Origin: Achromobacter xylosoxidans
Lineage (GTDB): Bacteria; Pseudomonadota; Gammaproteobacteria; Burkholderiales; Burkholderiaceae_B
Direction of reading: 5' to 3'
Assembly: GCF_014490035.1 (NCBI RefSeq)
Contig: NZ_CP061008.1
Coordinates: 1,178,001-1,242,000 of the forward strand
DNA: 64,000 bases
The notes under the pieces were generated by a model. The model was not told the origin of the DNA, searched no databases, and saw nothing but the letters and a program-made list of their open reading frames with translations. Numbering within the stretch: the stretch's first letter is position 1; the number at the start of each line of letters is the position of its first letter. The translations under genes and the position numbers were made by a program. Positions 48,647 through 57,777 of the stretch are shown in pieces.

Positions 48647-49969
48647 ATGGCGACCACCACGCAATATCCCGGTCATGCTCCTTCGCTCCCCGCGGCCGGC
48701 GGCGGCAGTCACGCCAAGGTTGCGCCAGGGGAAATCGCGGTGGGCGTGGTGGTGGGGCGCGCTTCCGAATACTTCGATTTCTTCGTCTTCGGCATCGCCT
48801 GCGTGCTGGTTTTTCCGCAGGTTTTCTTCCCCTTCGAGCCGCGGCTGGAAGGCACCCTCTGGTCCTTCGTCATCTTCTCGTTCGCATTCATCATGCGGCC
48901 CATCGGCACGGCGCTCTCGATGGCGGCGCAGCGGCGCTGGGGGCGCGCGACCAAGCTCACCATCGCCCTGTTCCTGCTGGGAACGGCCACGGTGGGCATG
49001 GCCTTTCTGCCGGGCTACAACGTCATCGGCGCGCATGCGATCACGCTGCTGGCGGTATTCCGCTGCCTGCAAGGGCTGGCGCTGGGCGGGTCGTGGGACG
49101 GCTTGCCGTCGCTGTTGGCGCTGAATGCGCCGCCCAACCGCCGCGGCTGGTATGCGATGCTGGGGCAGCTGGGCGCGCCCGTGGGCTTCATGGTGGCCAG
49201 CGCGCTGTTCCTGTTCCTGCACGTGACCCTGACCGAAGCCGATTTCCTGGAATGGGGCTGGCGCTATCCCTTCTTCGTGGCGTTCGCCATCAACGTGGTG
49301 GCGCTGTTTGCGCGGCTGCGCCTGGTCGTCACCGAGGAATACACGCAGCTGCTGGAAGAGGGCGAGCTGGAACCGATCAGCGTCGCGCAGATGGTGCGCG
49401 AGCAAGGCTACAACCTGTTCATCGGCGCATTCGCGGCGCTTGCCAGTTATGCCTTGTTCCACCTGGTCACGGTGTTTCCGCTGTCGTGGATCGCGGTCAG
49501 CGCCACCCAGCAGATCCAGGACGTGCTGATCGTGCAGATCATTGGCGCGGTGCTGGGCATCCTGGGCACCATCGCATCGGGCTGGCTGGCCGACCGCATC
49601 GGCCGGCGCACCACGCTGGGCCTGCTGGCCCTTCTGATCGCCGTGTTCGCGCTGTTCACGCCCTGGCTGCTGGGCGGCGGACCCAAGGCGCAGGATGCGT
49701 TCATCCTGGTGGGCTTCGTGCTGCTGGGGCTGTCCTACGGCCAGGCCTCGGGGACCGTCACCGCGAACTTCACGCGGCGCTTCCGCTACACGGGCGCGGC
49801 GCTGACCTCCGACATGGCCTGGCTGATCGGCGCGGCATTCGCGCCATTGGTCGCGCTGGGCCTGTCCGCGCGTTTCGGGCTGGTGGCGGTCAGCGTCTAC
49901 CTGTTGTCGGGCGCTGCCTGCACGCTGCTGGCGCTGCGCATCAACAAAGTGCTCGAAACGCGGGACTGA
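48647..49969 (+). CDS. MFS transporter, metabolite:proton symporter type
   Basis: The 440-residue protein has twelve membrane segments and the MHS-family pattern ASEYFDFFVFGIACVLVFPQ (about 41-60), RPIGTALSMAAQRRWGRATK (the segment 2-3 loop), GLALGGSWDGLPSLLALNAP and GWLADRIGRRTT (the repeat loop). MHS members import carboxylates, amino acids or osmolytes. The segment 2-3 loop is less canonical than usual (AQRRWGR for DRxGR). It is divergent from cyoA across 216 bp. Confidence 0.9.
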   Translation: MATTTQYPGHAPSLPAAGGGSHAKVAPGEIAVGVVVGRASEYFDFFVFGIACVLVFPQVFFPFEPRLEGTLWSFVIFSFAFIMRPIGTALSMAAQRRWGRATKLTIALFLLGTATVGMAFLPGYNVIGAHAITLLAVFRCLQGLALGGSWDGLPSLLALNAPPNRRGWYAMLGQLGAPVGFMVASALFLFLHVTLTEADFLEWGWRYPFFVAFAINVVALFARLRLVVTEEYTQLLEEGELEPISVAQMVREQGYNLFIGAFAALASYALFHLVTVFPLSWIAVSATQQIQDVLIVQIIGAVLGILGTIASGWLADRIGRRTTLGLLALLIAVFALFTPWLLGGGPKAQDAFILVGFVLLGLSYGQASGTVTANFTRRFRYTGAALTSDMAWLIGAAFAPLVALGLSARFGLVAVSVYLLSGAACTLLALRINKVLETRD

Positions 49970-49981
49970 TGGGCCTGCTGT

Positions 49982-51025
49982 TCAGCCCGCGTAGCCTTCC
50001 AGCACGTTGGCGACGTTGATGCCCACGTCCGCCACGGCGTAGCCGCCTTCCATCGTGAACACCGCCGGCAGGCCCAGGCCTGCCAGCAGGCGGCCCACAT
50101 GCAGGTAATCGGCGCTCTTGAGCTGGAACTTGGAGATGGGATCGCCTTCGTAGGTGTCCACGCCCAGCGCGATAACCACCGCGTCAGCCTTGAAGGCGCG
50201 CACGGCGGCCAGCCCTTGTTCCAACGCCTGCGTCCAGGCGGCGAAACCGGTGCCGGCGGGCAGCGGCAGGTTCAGGTTGGCGTCCAGGCCCGCGCCTGCG
50301 CCGCGCTCATCGGCGTAGCCCAGGTAGAAGGGGTACTCGGTGGTCGGATCGCCGTGCACCGACACGGTCAGCACGTCGGCGCGTTCATAGAAGATGCTCT
50401 GCGTGCCGTTGCCGTGGTGGTAGTCGACGTCCACGATGGCCACGCGTCGGGCGCCAGCTTCGCGTAGCGCCTGCGCGGCCAGCGCCGCGTTGTTCAGGAA
50501 GCAGTAGCCGCCGAAGAAATCGGGGCCCGCATGGTGGCCGGGCGGACGCGTGAGCGCCATGGCGACGCGAGGCCCGCCCGCCGCGGATACCGCGCGCGCG
50601 GCGTCGATGGCGCAGGCCGCGCCTGCGGTGGCGGCCTCCCAAGTGCCCGCGGTCAGCGGGCAGCCGCTGTCGAACGAGAACAGGCCGACCCGCGCGGCGA
50701 AGTTGGTCGGTTCGATGTCGTGACGGAATCCGCGCACGGGCCAGACCGAAGGCAGGATGTCCAGTCCGGCATTGGCCGGGTCCAGCGCCACCCAATCGCG
50801 CCAGGCTGTTTCCAGGAAGTCCACGTAGCGCGGGGTGTGCACGCGCTTGACCAAGCCCGGGTCCGCCGCCGACGGTGTGCGCAATGCGCCGATGCCGCGC
50901 TGGCTCAGCGCCTGCAGGACGAACTCCAGGCGCGCGGGGGTTTCGTGGCAGGGCACCAGCTTGCCGCGGAACATTTCCTGTCGGCCAGCGTGTTTTTCGT
51001 GGACAGGGTTGTGGAAAATCAGCAC
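49982..51025 (-). CDS. Histone-deacetylase family enzyme, probable acetylpolyamine amidohydrolase
   Basis: The product is 347 residues if translation starts at GTG 51025 (LIFHNPVHEKHAGRQEMFRG), which fits the family length; a TTG 45 bp upstream is the other option and neither has a clear ribosome site. Zinc-hydrolase motifs are plain: RPPGHHAGPDFFGGYCFLNN (two catalytic histidines) and VAIVDVDYHHGNGTQSIFY (Asp and His zinc ligands), then ALGVDTYEGDP with the third ligand Asp. These enzymes remove acetyl from acetylated polyamines or related amides. It converges with the MFS gene. Confidence 0.92.
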   Translation of the reverse strand: MLIFHNPVHEKHAGRQEMFRGKLVPCHETPARLEFVLQALSQRGIGALRTPSAADPGLVKRVHTPRYVDFLETAWRDWVALDPANAGLDILPSVWPVRGFRHDIEPTNFAARVGLFSFDSGCPLTAGTWEAATAGAACAIDAARAVSAAGGPRVAMALTRPPGHHAGPDFFGGYCFLNNAALAAQALREAGARRVAIVDVDYHHGNGTQSIFYERADVLTVSVHGDPTTEYPFYLGYADERGAGAGLDANLNLPLPAGTGFAAWTQALEQGLAAVRAFKADAVVIALGVDTYEGDPISKFQLKSADYLHVGRLLAGLGLPAVFTMEGGYAVADVGINVANVLEGYAG

Positions 51026-51134
51026 GGCGGGGGTGTCCTCGGACGTAGAGCCTGGTGGGCGGAAGCGCAACTATAGCGGCCGCGGCGTTTGCAGCGCCAT
51101 GGCGAAGGCGGGACGCGCGCGGCGGGACGGCGCC

Positions 51135-51716
51135 TTACGGGCCAGTCTTCGCGGCGCATGTGCCGCCCTTGGCGCCGGGGTGCGGAATCTTGCGCTCCGA
51201 TTCGCCCTCGCGCCGGGTCCAGGAGATGACCCGCGCCGAGCCGTCCGGGCACACCTGGTACTGTTCGAAGCCATAGGTGTCGGCGCTGTAGCGGCACGCC
51301 ACGGAAATAATGGGCTTGGCCGCGTCGAACTCGGGATTGACGAAGCCGCGGCAGGGGCTGGCCGCCGCATCGGGATACGGGATCTCGTGGTAGCGCCCGT
51401 CCTTGGGGCGGTACAGGAAGATGCGCGAAATCGCTTGCGTGCTGCCGCCGGTCTGGCCGATGACGAAGTCGCGGTAGCCGTCATGGTCCACGTCCACGTC
51501 CTGGAATTGGTCGACTTCCTCGTCGCCGCCGATGCTCGCGATTTCCTGTTCCGGGCCGTTGCCTACGCGTGCGCCGAGGCGCTGCTGGGGCAGTTCGGAA
51601 ACCGTCACCACCGAGGACAGGCCCGGCCGGATGGCATAGGCGTAGTCGCGGGCAACGGCGCCGTTGCAGAGCGCGGACAGCGCGGCCAAGGCCGCCATGG
51701 ACAGGAATCCTTTCAT
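51135..51716 (-). CDS. Secreted XAC2610-like protein with a VCBS-type calcium repeat
   Basis: The 193-residue protein starts MKGFLSMAALAALSALCNGA, a signal peptide ending AVA. The mature part contains QFQDVDVDHDGYRDFVIGQTG (about 88-108), a DxDxDGxxD calcium-binding loop of the FG-GAP/VCBS kind, and three cysteines that could form disulfides. The overall layout fits small secreted XAC2610-related proteins, with unknown function. It is divergent from the next gene. Confidence 0.75.
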   Translation of the reverse strand: MKGFLSMAALAALSALCNGAVARDYAYAIRPGLSSVVTVSELPQQRLGARVGNGPEQEIASIGGDEEVDQFQDVDVDHDGYRDFVIGQTGGSTQAISRIFLYRPKDGRYHEIPYPDAAASPCRGFVNPEFDAAKPIISVACRYSADTYGFEQYQVCPDGSARVISWTRREGESERKIPHPGAKGGTCAAKTGP

Positions 51717-51862
51717 GCGGGCGCCCTCCGCGCCGTGAACTCGGTGAGGCATTATGCCGCAGCGGCTTGCGGGGAAACCAGGACTTGCCGCCGGGCGGGC
51801 GGCGGGGGATCCTGGGTAGAATTCCAAGATATGCAGGATTGCCGCGACGCGCTCCGCCCGCC

Positions 51863-52264
51863 ATGAATTTTCCGTTTCCCATCCGCCAAGAATGTCCGCC
51901 GGGCGCCTGCGTGTGCGACCGCGACCGGCTGTTGGCCGATCCCGCCGCCGACTTCCGCGTGTTGCGGCTGACCAAGGAAGAGGAAAAGCGCCTGGTGGCG
52001 CGGCTGGAGAACATCTCCAGCCTGGAAGACCTGCGCGCCATGCAGGGACGCATCCATGCGCAGCTGGGCATCGTGATTCACATCACGCCCAGCGAAAACG
52101 AGGTGCGCACCTCGCGCGGCATCGCGATCCAGCTGGAGGACCAGCTCGGGCTGTGCCGCAAGACGCGCACGGCGATTCCCGCCGCTATCCGCCGCGGTTT
52201 CGACAACCGGCCCGAGATCGTCTACGCGCTTCTGAACGAGCGCGACCTGCTCAGCGGCACCTGA
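51863..52264 (+). CDS. Conserved-looking hypothetical protein with N-terminal cysteine cluster
   Basis: The 133-residue protein starts MNFPFPIRQECPPGACVCDR, so three cysteines fall within residues 11-18, spaced Cx4CxC, a possible metal or cluster site. The rest is helical and charged (TKEEEKRLVARLENISSLED). No signal peptide or membrane segment. I do not recognise the family. Two genes for secreted proteins flank it on the opposite strand. Confidence 0.72.
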   Translation: MNFPFPIRQECPPGACVCDRDRLLADPAADFRVLRLTKEEEKRLVARLENISSLEDLRAMQGRIHAQLGIVIHITPSENEVRTSRGIAIQLEDQLGLCRKTRTAIPAAIRRGFDNRPEIVYALLNERDLLSGT

Positions 52265-52270
52265 ACGCGT

Positions 52271-52900
52271 TCAGGATTGCTTTGCCCCGGCGGCCGTGCC
52301 GCAGGGCGCCAGCGGCACCACGTCGGCCGGTGTGCGGCCGGCGTCCGGACGCGTCGCGTCCCGCTTCTTGCCCAGGGTGACGGGGTAGATCAACAGCACG
52401 GCGCTGCCGGCTTCCAGCTTGGGGTCCTGTTTGGTGCCATAGGCCACCGTCCAGCCGCGCACGGCCAGCGGCGCCAGGGTGTATTGCAGCGCCGAGCCCG
52501 GCGAAACGTGCGCCACCTTGCCGGCGAACAAATCCTGCTGATGGGTTTCCATGCCATTGGCGGTCACATAGGTGGCGATGCTGACCAGCGAGGCGCCATT
52601 GCCGGGACGTCCCAGCACGGCGGTCTTGTACTTGCCGGCAGGGATGTCGGTCAGGTTTACGGTAAGAGGATCCGCCGCGTGGCCGCTGGCATCCAGCCTG
52701 ACGCCGTTGACTTCGGCGCGAGCCAGGGGCGCCGTGCCGGTGTTGCGCACGCGCACGCTGTATTCCCCGGAAGTGCCCGTGACCGTGCAGACCTCGATGC
52801 CGTAGGCGGGGCGCACAGGGTGCGCCTGCGCCGCCGTGGCGGCCATGGCCAGCAGGGCCGCCAGCAACAGCTTGCGGGCAGGGGAATTGACGGTGGGCAC
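52271..52900 (-). CDS. Hypothetical secreted protein
   Basis: The 209-residue protein has a clear signal peptide (KLLLAALLAMAATAAQAHPV, cleavage after AQA at about 26). The mature part is mainly beta: EYSVRVRNTGTAPLARAEVN looks like a CARDB/immunoglobulin-like strand pair, and the two cysteines (Cys 38 and Cys 201) could pair. No family is recognised. It is separated by 5 bp from the convergent cysteine-cluster gene. Confidence 0.75.
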   Translation of the reverse strand: MPTVNSPARKLLLAALLAMAATAAQAHPVRPAYGIEVCTVTGTSGEYSVRVRNTGTAPLARAEVNGVRLDASGHAADPLTVNLTDIPAGKYKTAVLGRPGNGASLVSIATYVTANGMETHQQDLFAGKVAHVSPGSALQYTLAPLAVRGWTVAYGTKQDPKLEAGSAVLLIYPVTLGKKRDATRPDAGRTPADVVPLAPCGTAAGAKQS

Positions 52901-52953
52901 GGCACGCTCCTCTTAAAGGGGCAGCGCGCCGGATTGCCGCGTTGCCTGCCCTA

Positions 52954-53352
52954 TTACACCACTTGGCGGCCGGGCGCCGCGGCTTGCTCGCGCTTGCCGG
53001 CCAGCCAGTGGAGGATCAGCGCCAGCACCAGCAGGCCGACGATGATGAAGCCCCAGAAGATCCAGGCCAGCACCGAGATCAGCGTGCCGAGGCTGCCGGC
53101 GAAGGGCAGTACCTGATTCAGGCCTTGCGCGGCCCAGACCAGGCCGCCCTGCAGCGTCTGCAGCCAGGCGGGGTCGACCCAGGCCGCCGCCCAGGCGGGG
53201 GGAACCCATTGCGAGGTATCCAGCGCCGTGCCGGGCACCTGGGTCGTGGCGATGGTCGACAGGACCCAGTTGGTCAGCTGCAGTGTCAGCGCAACCAGCC
53301 CGGTCCAGAGTGCTGCAAGCACGGCGAAGGCGAGCCAGATGATCTTTTTCAT
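52954..53352 (-). CDS. Small two-segment membrane protein
   Basis: The 132-residue protein starts MKKIIWLAFAVLAALWTGLV, an uncleaved-looking membrane segment, and has a second strong segment at about residues 92-118 (LGTLISVLAWIFWGFIIVGL). Between them is a tryptophan-rich periplasmic or loop part. A basic C-terminal tail follows. The protein is not recognised; it stands 53 bp upstream of the hypothetical secreted protein gene and could share its message. Confidence 0.72.
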   Translation of the reverse strand: MKKIIWLAFAVLAALWTGLVALTLQLTNWVLSTIATTQVPGTALDTSQWVPPAWAAAWVDPAWLQTLQGGLVWAAQGLNQVLPFAGSLGTLISVLAWIFWGFIIVGLLVLALILHWLAGKREQAAAPGRQVV

Positions 53353-53436
53353 TGAGGTGGTACTCCGATGTTTCAAAAGAGGGTCCACGATAAGGCGGAT
53401 TCTATTTCTGAAAAACCAGCGTGGTTGTGACAAACA

Positions 53437-54330
53437 TTAAGAAAAAACCGAAGTTTTTGCCTTGGCGAGCACGATCTGGACCAGCGGATGGTGCTGTCCG
53501 CGACGGTTGCGGATGGCGTGGATTTCCTCGTGCACGTCGTCGCAGCGGGCCAGGGGGCGCAAGCCCCGCAGCACGCCGATGTCGCCGCCGCCCAGTCGGC
53601 TGAGCGGAAATACGCCCAGGCCGCGGGCCGCGAACACAGACATCAGGGCGCTGTCTTCGAATTCGCCGACGACATTGGGGTAGATGCCTTGTTCGGCGAA
53701 CCAGCGGTCCAGCGTCTGGCGCAGCACGGAATGGCCGGTGGGCAGCAGTACCGGCAGGCGCTCCAGGCAGCGCGGAAAGTCCAGGGTGTCGGCCTTGCGC
53801 ACCAGTTTGGCGGGGCCGTACCAGTCCACTGGCGATGAAACCAGGCGGTCGCTGGTGAGGCGCAGGTTGGGGTTGGCGGGCGCACCCTGGCCGGCCAGCA
53901 CCAGATCCAGGTGATGCTGGGCAAGTTCGCCCAGCAGTTCCTCGACCTCGCCTTCGTGGCAGGTCAGGCGCAGGTCCGGCGTGTGCAGCACCGGCCCCAG
54001 CAGGGCCTGCGCGGCCAGCTTGGAAATACCGTCCGACAGGCCCACCGACAGACGTATGACGGGCTTGGTGGCGGCGGCGCGGACCTCCTGGGGCAGCATC
54101 TGGCCGATCTGGAAGATCTCTTCGGCGCGGGCGAAGGCGGCTTCGCCAGCGTCGGTCAGCGCCACGCCGCGCCCGGCCGGCTTGAGCAATTGGTGGCCCA
54201 GGTTTTTTTCCAGTTCGCGCACTTGCGCGCTGATGGTCTGGATGGCCATGTCCAGCCTTTCGGCGGCACGGGAAAAGCCGCCTTCCTTGGCGACCATCCA
54301 GAAGTAATACAGGTGTCGGTAATTGAGCAT
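53437..54330 (-). CDS. NhaR-like LysR family regulator
   Basis: The 297-residue protein begins MLNYRHLYYFWMVAKEGGFS, the typical NhaR start, with helix-turn-helix residues about 19-38 and the family-specific effector domain (QALLGPVLHTPDLRLTCHEGEVEELLGELAQHHLDLVL in part). In other species NhaR responds to sodium and alkaline pH. Here it faces a TerC/Alx gene rather than nhaA, which is reasonable because Alx is also alkali-related. Upstream in-frame codons to 54408 are unlikely. Confidence 0.88.
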   Translation of the reverse strand: MLNYRHLYYFWMVAKEGGFSRAAERLDMAIQTISAQVRELEKNLGHQLLKPAGRGVALTDAGEAAFARAEEIFQIGQMLPQEVRAAATKPVIRLSVGLSDGISKLAAQALLGPVLHTPDLRLTCHEGEVEELLGELAQHHLDLVLAGQGAPANPNLRLTSDRLVSSPVDWYGPAKLVRKADTLDFPRCLERLPVLLPTGHSVLRQTLDRWFAEQGIYPNVVGEFEDSALMSVFAARGLGVFPLSRLGGGDIGVLRGLRPLARCDDVHEEIHAIRNRRGQHHPLVQIVLAKAKTSVFS

Positions 54331-54342
54331 GGCAGGAATAAC

Positions 54343-54357
54343 TTCGGTTTTTTCGAA
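54343..54357. promoter_or_regulatory. Candidate LysR-type operator between nhaR-like and terC-like genes
   Basis: TTCGGTTTTTTCGAA is a dyad (TTCG-N7-CGAA) that contains the T-N11-A pattern typical of LysR regulators. It lies 13 bp upstream of the regulator start in the divergent gap and 80 bp before the TerC start. Confidence 0.45.
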
Positions 54358-54437
54358 CCTTAACTCACTTTCAGGCTGATTTCTCCATTCGGCCAGGATC
54401 TGGATCATGAGCCCCTTCGAACATAAGCGGGAACATC

Positions 54438-55436
54438 ATGGACACCTTGCTCACCTTACTCTCCGCCGATTTCTTCGGCACCCCGGCCTGGAGCTGGCTG
54501 CTATTCATCGGCATCGTGGTCGCCTTGCTGGCCTTTGACCTGGGCGTGCTGCACAAGGAAGACCGCGAGATCGGCGTGCGCGAGAGCCTGCTGCTTTCCG
54601 CCGGCTACATCAGCGCGGCGCTGCTGTTCGGCGCCTGGGTCTGGTGGCAGATGGGTTCCGCCAGCGGCATGGCCTACTACACGGGCTTCATGATCGAGAA
54701 GTCGCTGTCGATGGACAACGTCTTTGTGATCGCGCTGATCTTCAGTTTCTTCGCGATTCCGCGCCAGTACCAGCACCGCGTGCTGTTCTGGGGCATCCTC
54801 GGCGTGATCGTGCTGCGCGCCATCATGATAGGCCTGGGCGCGGCGCTGGTCAGCAACTTTGGCTGGCTGCTGTATCTGTTCGGCGCCTTCCTGGTGTTCA
54901 CCGGCATCAAGATGTGGATGATTGCGGACCAGACGCCGGATATCGCGTCCAACCCGATCCTGAAGTTCCTGAAGCGCCGCATGCGCGTCACGGAAGGGCT
55001 GCGCGGCAACGCGTTCTGGGTGATGGAGACCGATCCCGCCACGTCGAAGAAGGTGCGCTGGGCTACGCCGCTGCTGCTGGCGCTGGTGTTGATCGAGTTC
55101 GTAGACCTGTTGTTCGCGGTGGACTCCGTGCCGGCGATCTTCGCCATCACCACCGACCCGTTCATCGTCTACACCAGCAATATCTTCGCCATCCTGGGCC
55201 TGCGGGCGCTGTACTTTGCGCTGGCGGCGATGATCCACCGCTTCCATTACCTGAAGTACGCCTTGGCTCTGGTCCTGGTCTTCATTGGCGGCAAGATCTT
55301 CCTGGTCGGCTTCATCGGCAAGGTGCCGGCTGCCTTGTCCCTGTCGGTGACCTTCGGTCTGATCGCTGGCGGCGTGTTGTTCTCGCTGTGGAAAACCCGC
55401 TCGGACGCCTCCAAGCAGGAACTCGCGGCGGAATAA
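54438..55436 (+). CDS. TerC/Alx family membrane transporter
   Basis: The 332-residue protein has nine membrane segments with the TerC core: FDLGVLHKEDREIGVRESLL (about 32-51), GFMIEKSLSMDNVFVIALIF (about 83-102) and VDLLFAVDSVPAIFAITTDP (about 219-238), the acidic residues of which are thought to bind manganese. Alx exports manganese under alkaline conditions in E. coli. No yybP-ykoY riboswitch is visible upstream; the NhaR-like protein is the likely regulator. A strong terminator follows. Confidence 0.92.
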   Translation: MDTLLTLLSADFFGTPAWSWLLFIGIVVALLAFDLGVLHKEDREIGVRESLLLSAGYISAALLFGAWVWWQMGSASGMAYYTGFMIEKSLSMDNVFVIALIFSFFAIPRQYQHRVLFWGILGVIVLRAIMIGLGAALVSNFGWLLYLFGAFLVFTGIKMWMIADQTPDIASNPILKFLKRRMRVTEGLRGNAFWVMETDPATSKKVRWATPLLLALVLIEFVDLLFAVDSVPAIFAITTDPFIVYTSNIFAILGLRALYFALAAMIHRFHYLKYALALVLVFIGGKIFLVGFIGKVPAALSLSVTFGLIAGGVLFSLWKTRSDASKQELAAE

Positions 55437-55458
55437 GATCCGCGGCGTGACGCAAGAC

Positions 55459-55496
55459 GCCCGCCATATCCAACGGATATGGCGGGCGCTTTTTTT
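55459..55496 (+). terminator. Rho-independent terminator after the TerC gene
   Basis: GCCCGCCATATCC (55459-55471) and GGATATGGCGGGC (55475-55487) form a perfect 13-bp stem with a 3-nt loop, followed by GC and seven T residues. Confidence 0.93.
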
Positions 55497-55562
55497 GGGA
55501 TTTGTCGCGCCGGTGCGGCGGGCGTAGAGTGCTGGACAGTCCAAATGCCGCAAGGAGCCGTC

Positions 55563-56336
55563 ATGACCAGCTGGTCCGCCAAACAGTATTCCGCCTTTGA
55601 AAACGAACGCACCCGTCCGGTGCGGGACCTGGTCGCCGCCTTGCCCAATCAGGATGTGAAGCGCGCCGTGGACCTGGGCTGCGGTCCTGGCAATTCCACC
55701 GAGGTGCTGGCCAGCCGCTACCCCGATGCCGAAATCAGTGGCATGGACAGCTCGGAGGACATGCTGCAGTCGGCCAGGAAACGTCTGCCGGGGCTGCGAT
55801 TCGAATTGGCCGACATCGCCACGTGGGATCCGCCCGGGACCTACGACGTGATTCTGGCGAACGCCGCGCTGCAATGGGTGCCGGACCACGCGACCCTATA
55901 TCCCCGCCTGGTCGGCAAGCTGGCGCCGGGCGGGAGCCTGGCGGTGCAGACCCCGGACAACCTGGAGGAGCCGGCCCACCGCCTGGCGCGCCAGGTGGCA
56001 AGCGAGGCGCCGTGGGCCGCCGCCATCGGCGGCTTCAAGCATCCGCCGCGCCACAGCGCCGCCTGGTACTACGAGCTGCTCAAGCCGCATTGCGGCCTGC
56101 TGGACGTGTGGCGCACGACCTACCATCACCCGCTGGCAGGCGCAGCGGCGGTGGTGGAGTGGTTCAAGGGCACGGCGCTGCGGCCCTATCTGGACCGGCT
56201 GGACGCCGCCGGGCAGGCCAGTTTCCTGGCCCGCTACCAGTCGCTGATCGAAGAGGCCTATCCGGCGCTGGCCGACGGCACGGTGCTGCTGCCGTTCCCG
56301 CGTCTGTTCATCATTGCGGGGCCGAAGCAGGGTTGA
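55563..56336 (+). CDS. tam: Trans-aconitate 2-methyltransferase
   Basis: From ATG 55563, behind AAGGAG, the enzyme has 257 residues. The start MTSWSAKQYSAFENERTRPV, the S-adenosylmethionine site VDLGCGPGNSTEVLASRYP (about 35-53) and ILANAALQWVPDHATLYPRL (about 98-117) are typical of Tam. It methylates trans-aconitate, an inhibitor formed from cis-aconitate, and so protects the citric acid cycle. It overlaps the convergent outer-membrane efflux gene by 26 bp. Confidence 0.93.
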   Translation: MTSWSAKQYSAFENERTRPVRDLVAALPNQDVKRAVDLGCGPGNSTEVLASRYPDAEISGMDSSEDMLQSARKRLPGLRFELADIATWDPPGTYDVILANAALQWVPDHATLYPRLVGKLAPGGSLAVQTPDNLEEPAHRLARQVASEAPWAAAIGGFKHPPRHSAAWYYELLKPHCGLLDVWRTTYHHPLAGAAAVVEWFKGTALRPYLDRLDAAGQASFLARYQSLIEEAYPALADGTVLLPFPRLFIIAGPKQG

Positions 56337-57777
56337 GGTTGGCGGCGGGCGCTTCCCAGCCGCCGCCCAACGAGCGGTACAGATCCACCAGCACCAGCGA
56401 CACCGAGGCCTGGGTCGACACGCGGGCCTGGTCGCTGGCCAGCACCGCGTTCTGCGCGCTGAGCACGTTCACGAAGTCCGAAGCGCCCGCGGCATATTGC
56501 CGCTGTGCGTTCAGCAGCGCCTGGCGGGCGCTCGCGGAGGCGCGCTCCAGGCTGGCCCGGGTCAGTTGCTGCGCCTGGTAGGCGGTCATGGCATTGTCGA
56601 CTTCATGCCAGGCATTCAGCACGGTTTTTTGGTACAGCAGCGCGGCTTCCTGAGCCTGCGATTCGCGCAGCCGCAGCCGGCCTCGCAACCGGCCGCCCTG
56701 GAAGATGGGAATCTGCAACGCGGGGCCGACGCCGAACACCCCGGCGTTGTCGGTGTCGAGGTCCCGCAATTGCAGAGCCTGCAGGCCGAGGTTGCCTGAC
56801 AGCGTGATGCGCGGATAGAAATCGCCCTCCGCTACGCCGATCGCCGCGACGGCCGCGTGCAGATTGGCTTGAGCGCGGCGGATGTCGGGCCTGCGCTCGG
56901 CCAGTTCGCTCGGCAGTCCGACGGGAACCTGGAGCGGACCGCCGGGTATCGGACCCACCGCCGCCAGGCGCGGTTGCAGCGCGCCGGGCGGCTGCTCCAG
57001 CAGCAGCGCCAGCGCATTCATCAGCTGTTCGACGCGCAGCACGAGCGGCGGCACGCCGGCTTCTATGGCGGCGGCCTGCGCATCGGCTTGCGAAACGTCG
57101 AGTTCGGTGGCGACGCCTTCGCGTTGGCGCAAACGGGTCAGCGCCAGGTTGCGCTCGGCATTGGCAAGCGTTTGGCGCAGCACGTCCAGTTGGTTCTGCG
57201 TGCCGCGCAGCAGGATGTAGTTGCGCGCCGTTTCGGCGCGGATGGCCAGGACCACGCCGCGCTGCGCCTCCAGCGCCGCCTGGGACTGGGCGCCGGCCTG
57301 TTCGACTTCGCGTCGCACGCGGCCCCACAGGTCCAGTTCCCAACTGGCGTCCACACCCGCTTGCCACAGGTTGAATGAGGACTTGCCACCGTGGCCCGAA
57401 GGGTCGGCCAGGCCGACCTCGCTGTTCTGGCCGCGCTTGTAGCTCGCGCTTGAGCCTACGGCGGGCAGGCCGTCGGCTTCGGTCACGCGCAAGGCCGCGC
57501 GGCTTTGCAGCAGGCGTTCGTGGGCGATGCGTATGTCCAGGTTGGCGGCGGTCGCTTCGGCGATCAAGGCGCTCAGGGTGGGATCGCCGAAGCTGTCCCA
57601 CCAGGATGTGTTCACATCTTGCGGCACGGGGACGCTGTCCACGGCGGAGGCGTCAGGCATCCGCCATTGCACGGGCAATGGCGCCTGGGGAGCCTGAAAG
57701 TCGGGGCCCACTGCGCAGCCTGCCAAGGCGGAAAGCGTGCAGGCCAGCGTGGCATTGATCAAGCGGCGCGGGGTCAT
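56311..57777 (-). CDS. Outer-membrane efflux lipoprotein, NodT family
   Basis: The 488-residue protein has a lipoprotein signal (ATLACTLSALAGC, Cys 21), then AVGPDFQAPQAPLPVQWR and the duplicated OEP repeats with long coiled coils. SELAERRPDIRRAQANLHAAVAAIGVAEGDFYPRI (in part) is diagnostic. It is the TolC-like outer-membrane channel of the tripartite system encoded with the next two genes. Being last in a three-gene operon, it is translationally coupled to the adaptor (ATGA). Confidence 0.94.
   Translation of the reverse strand: MTPRRLINATLACTLSALAGCAVGPDFQAPQAPLPVQWRMPDASAVDSVPVPQDVNTSWWDSFGDPTLSALIAEATAANLDIRIAHERLLQSRAALRVTEADGLPAVGSSASYKRGQNSEVGLADPSGHGGKSSFNLWQAGVDASWELDLWGRVRREVEQAGAQSQAALEAQRGVVLAIRAETARNYILLRGTQNQLDVLRQTLANAERNLALTRLRQREGVATELDVSQADAQAAAIEAGVPPLVLRVEQLMNALALLLEQPPGALQPRLAAVGPIPGGPLQVPVGLPSELAERRPDIRRAQANLHAAVAAIGVAEGDFYPRITLSGNLGLQALQLRDLDTDNAGVFGVGPALQIPIFQGGRLRGRLRLRESQAQEAALLYQKTVLNAWHEVDNAMTAYQAQQLTRASLERASASARQALLNAQRQYAAGASDFVNVLSAQNAVLASDQARVSTQASVSLVLVDLYRSLGGGWEAPAANLNPASAPQ

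Noticed and set aside
54331..54437. yybP-ykoY manganese riboswitch upstream of the TerC gene
   Set aside because: The gap is short and I could not find the conserved core of that RNA by eye; a covariance-model search would decide.
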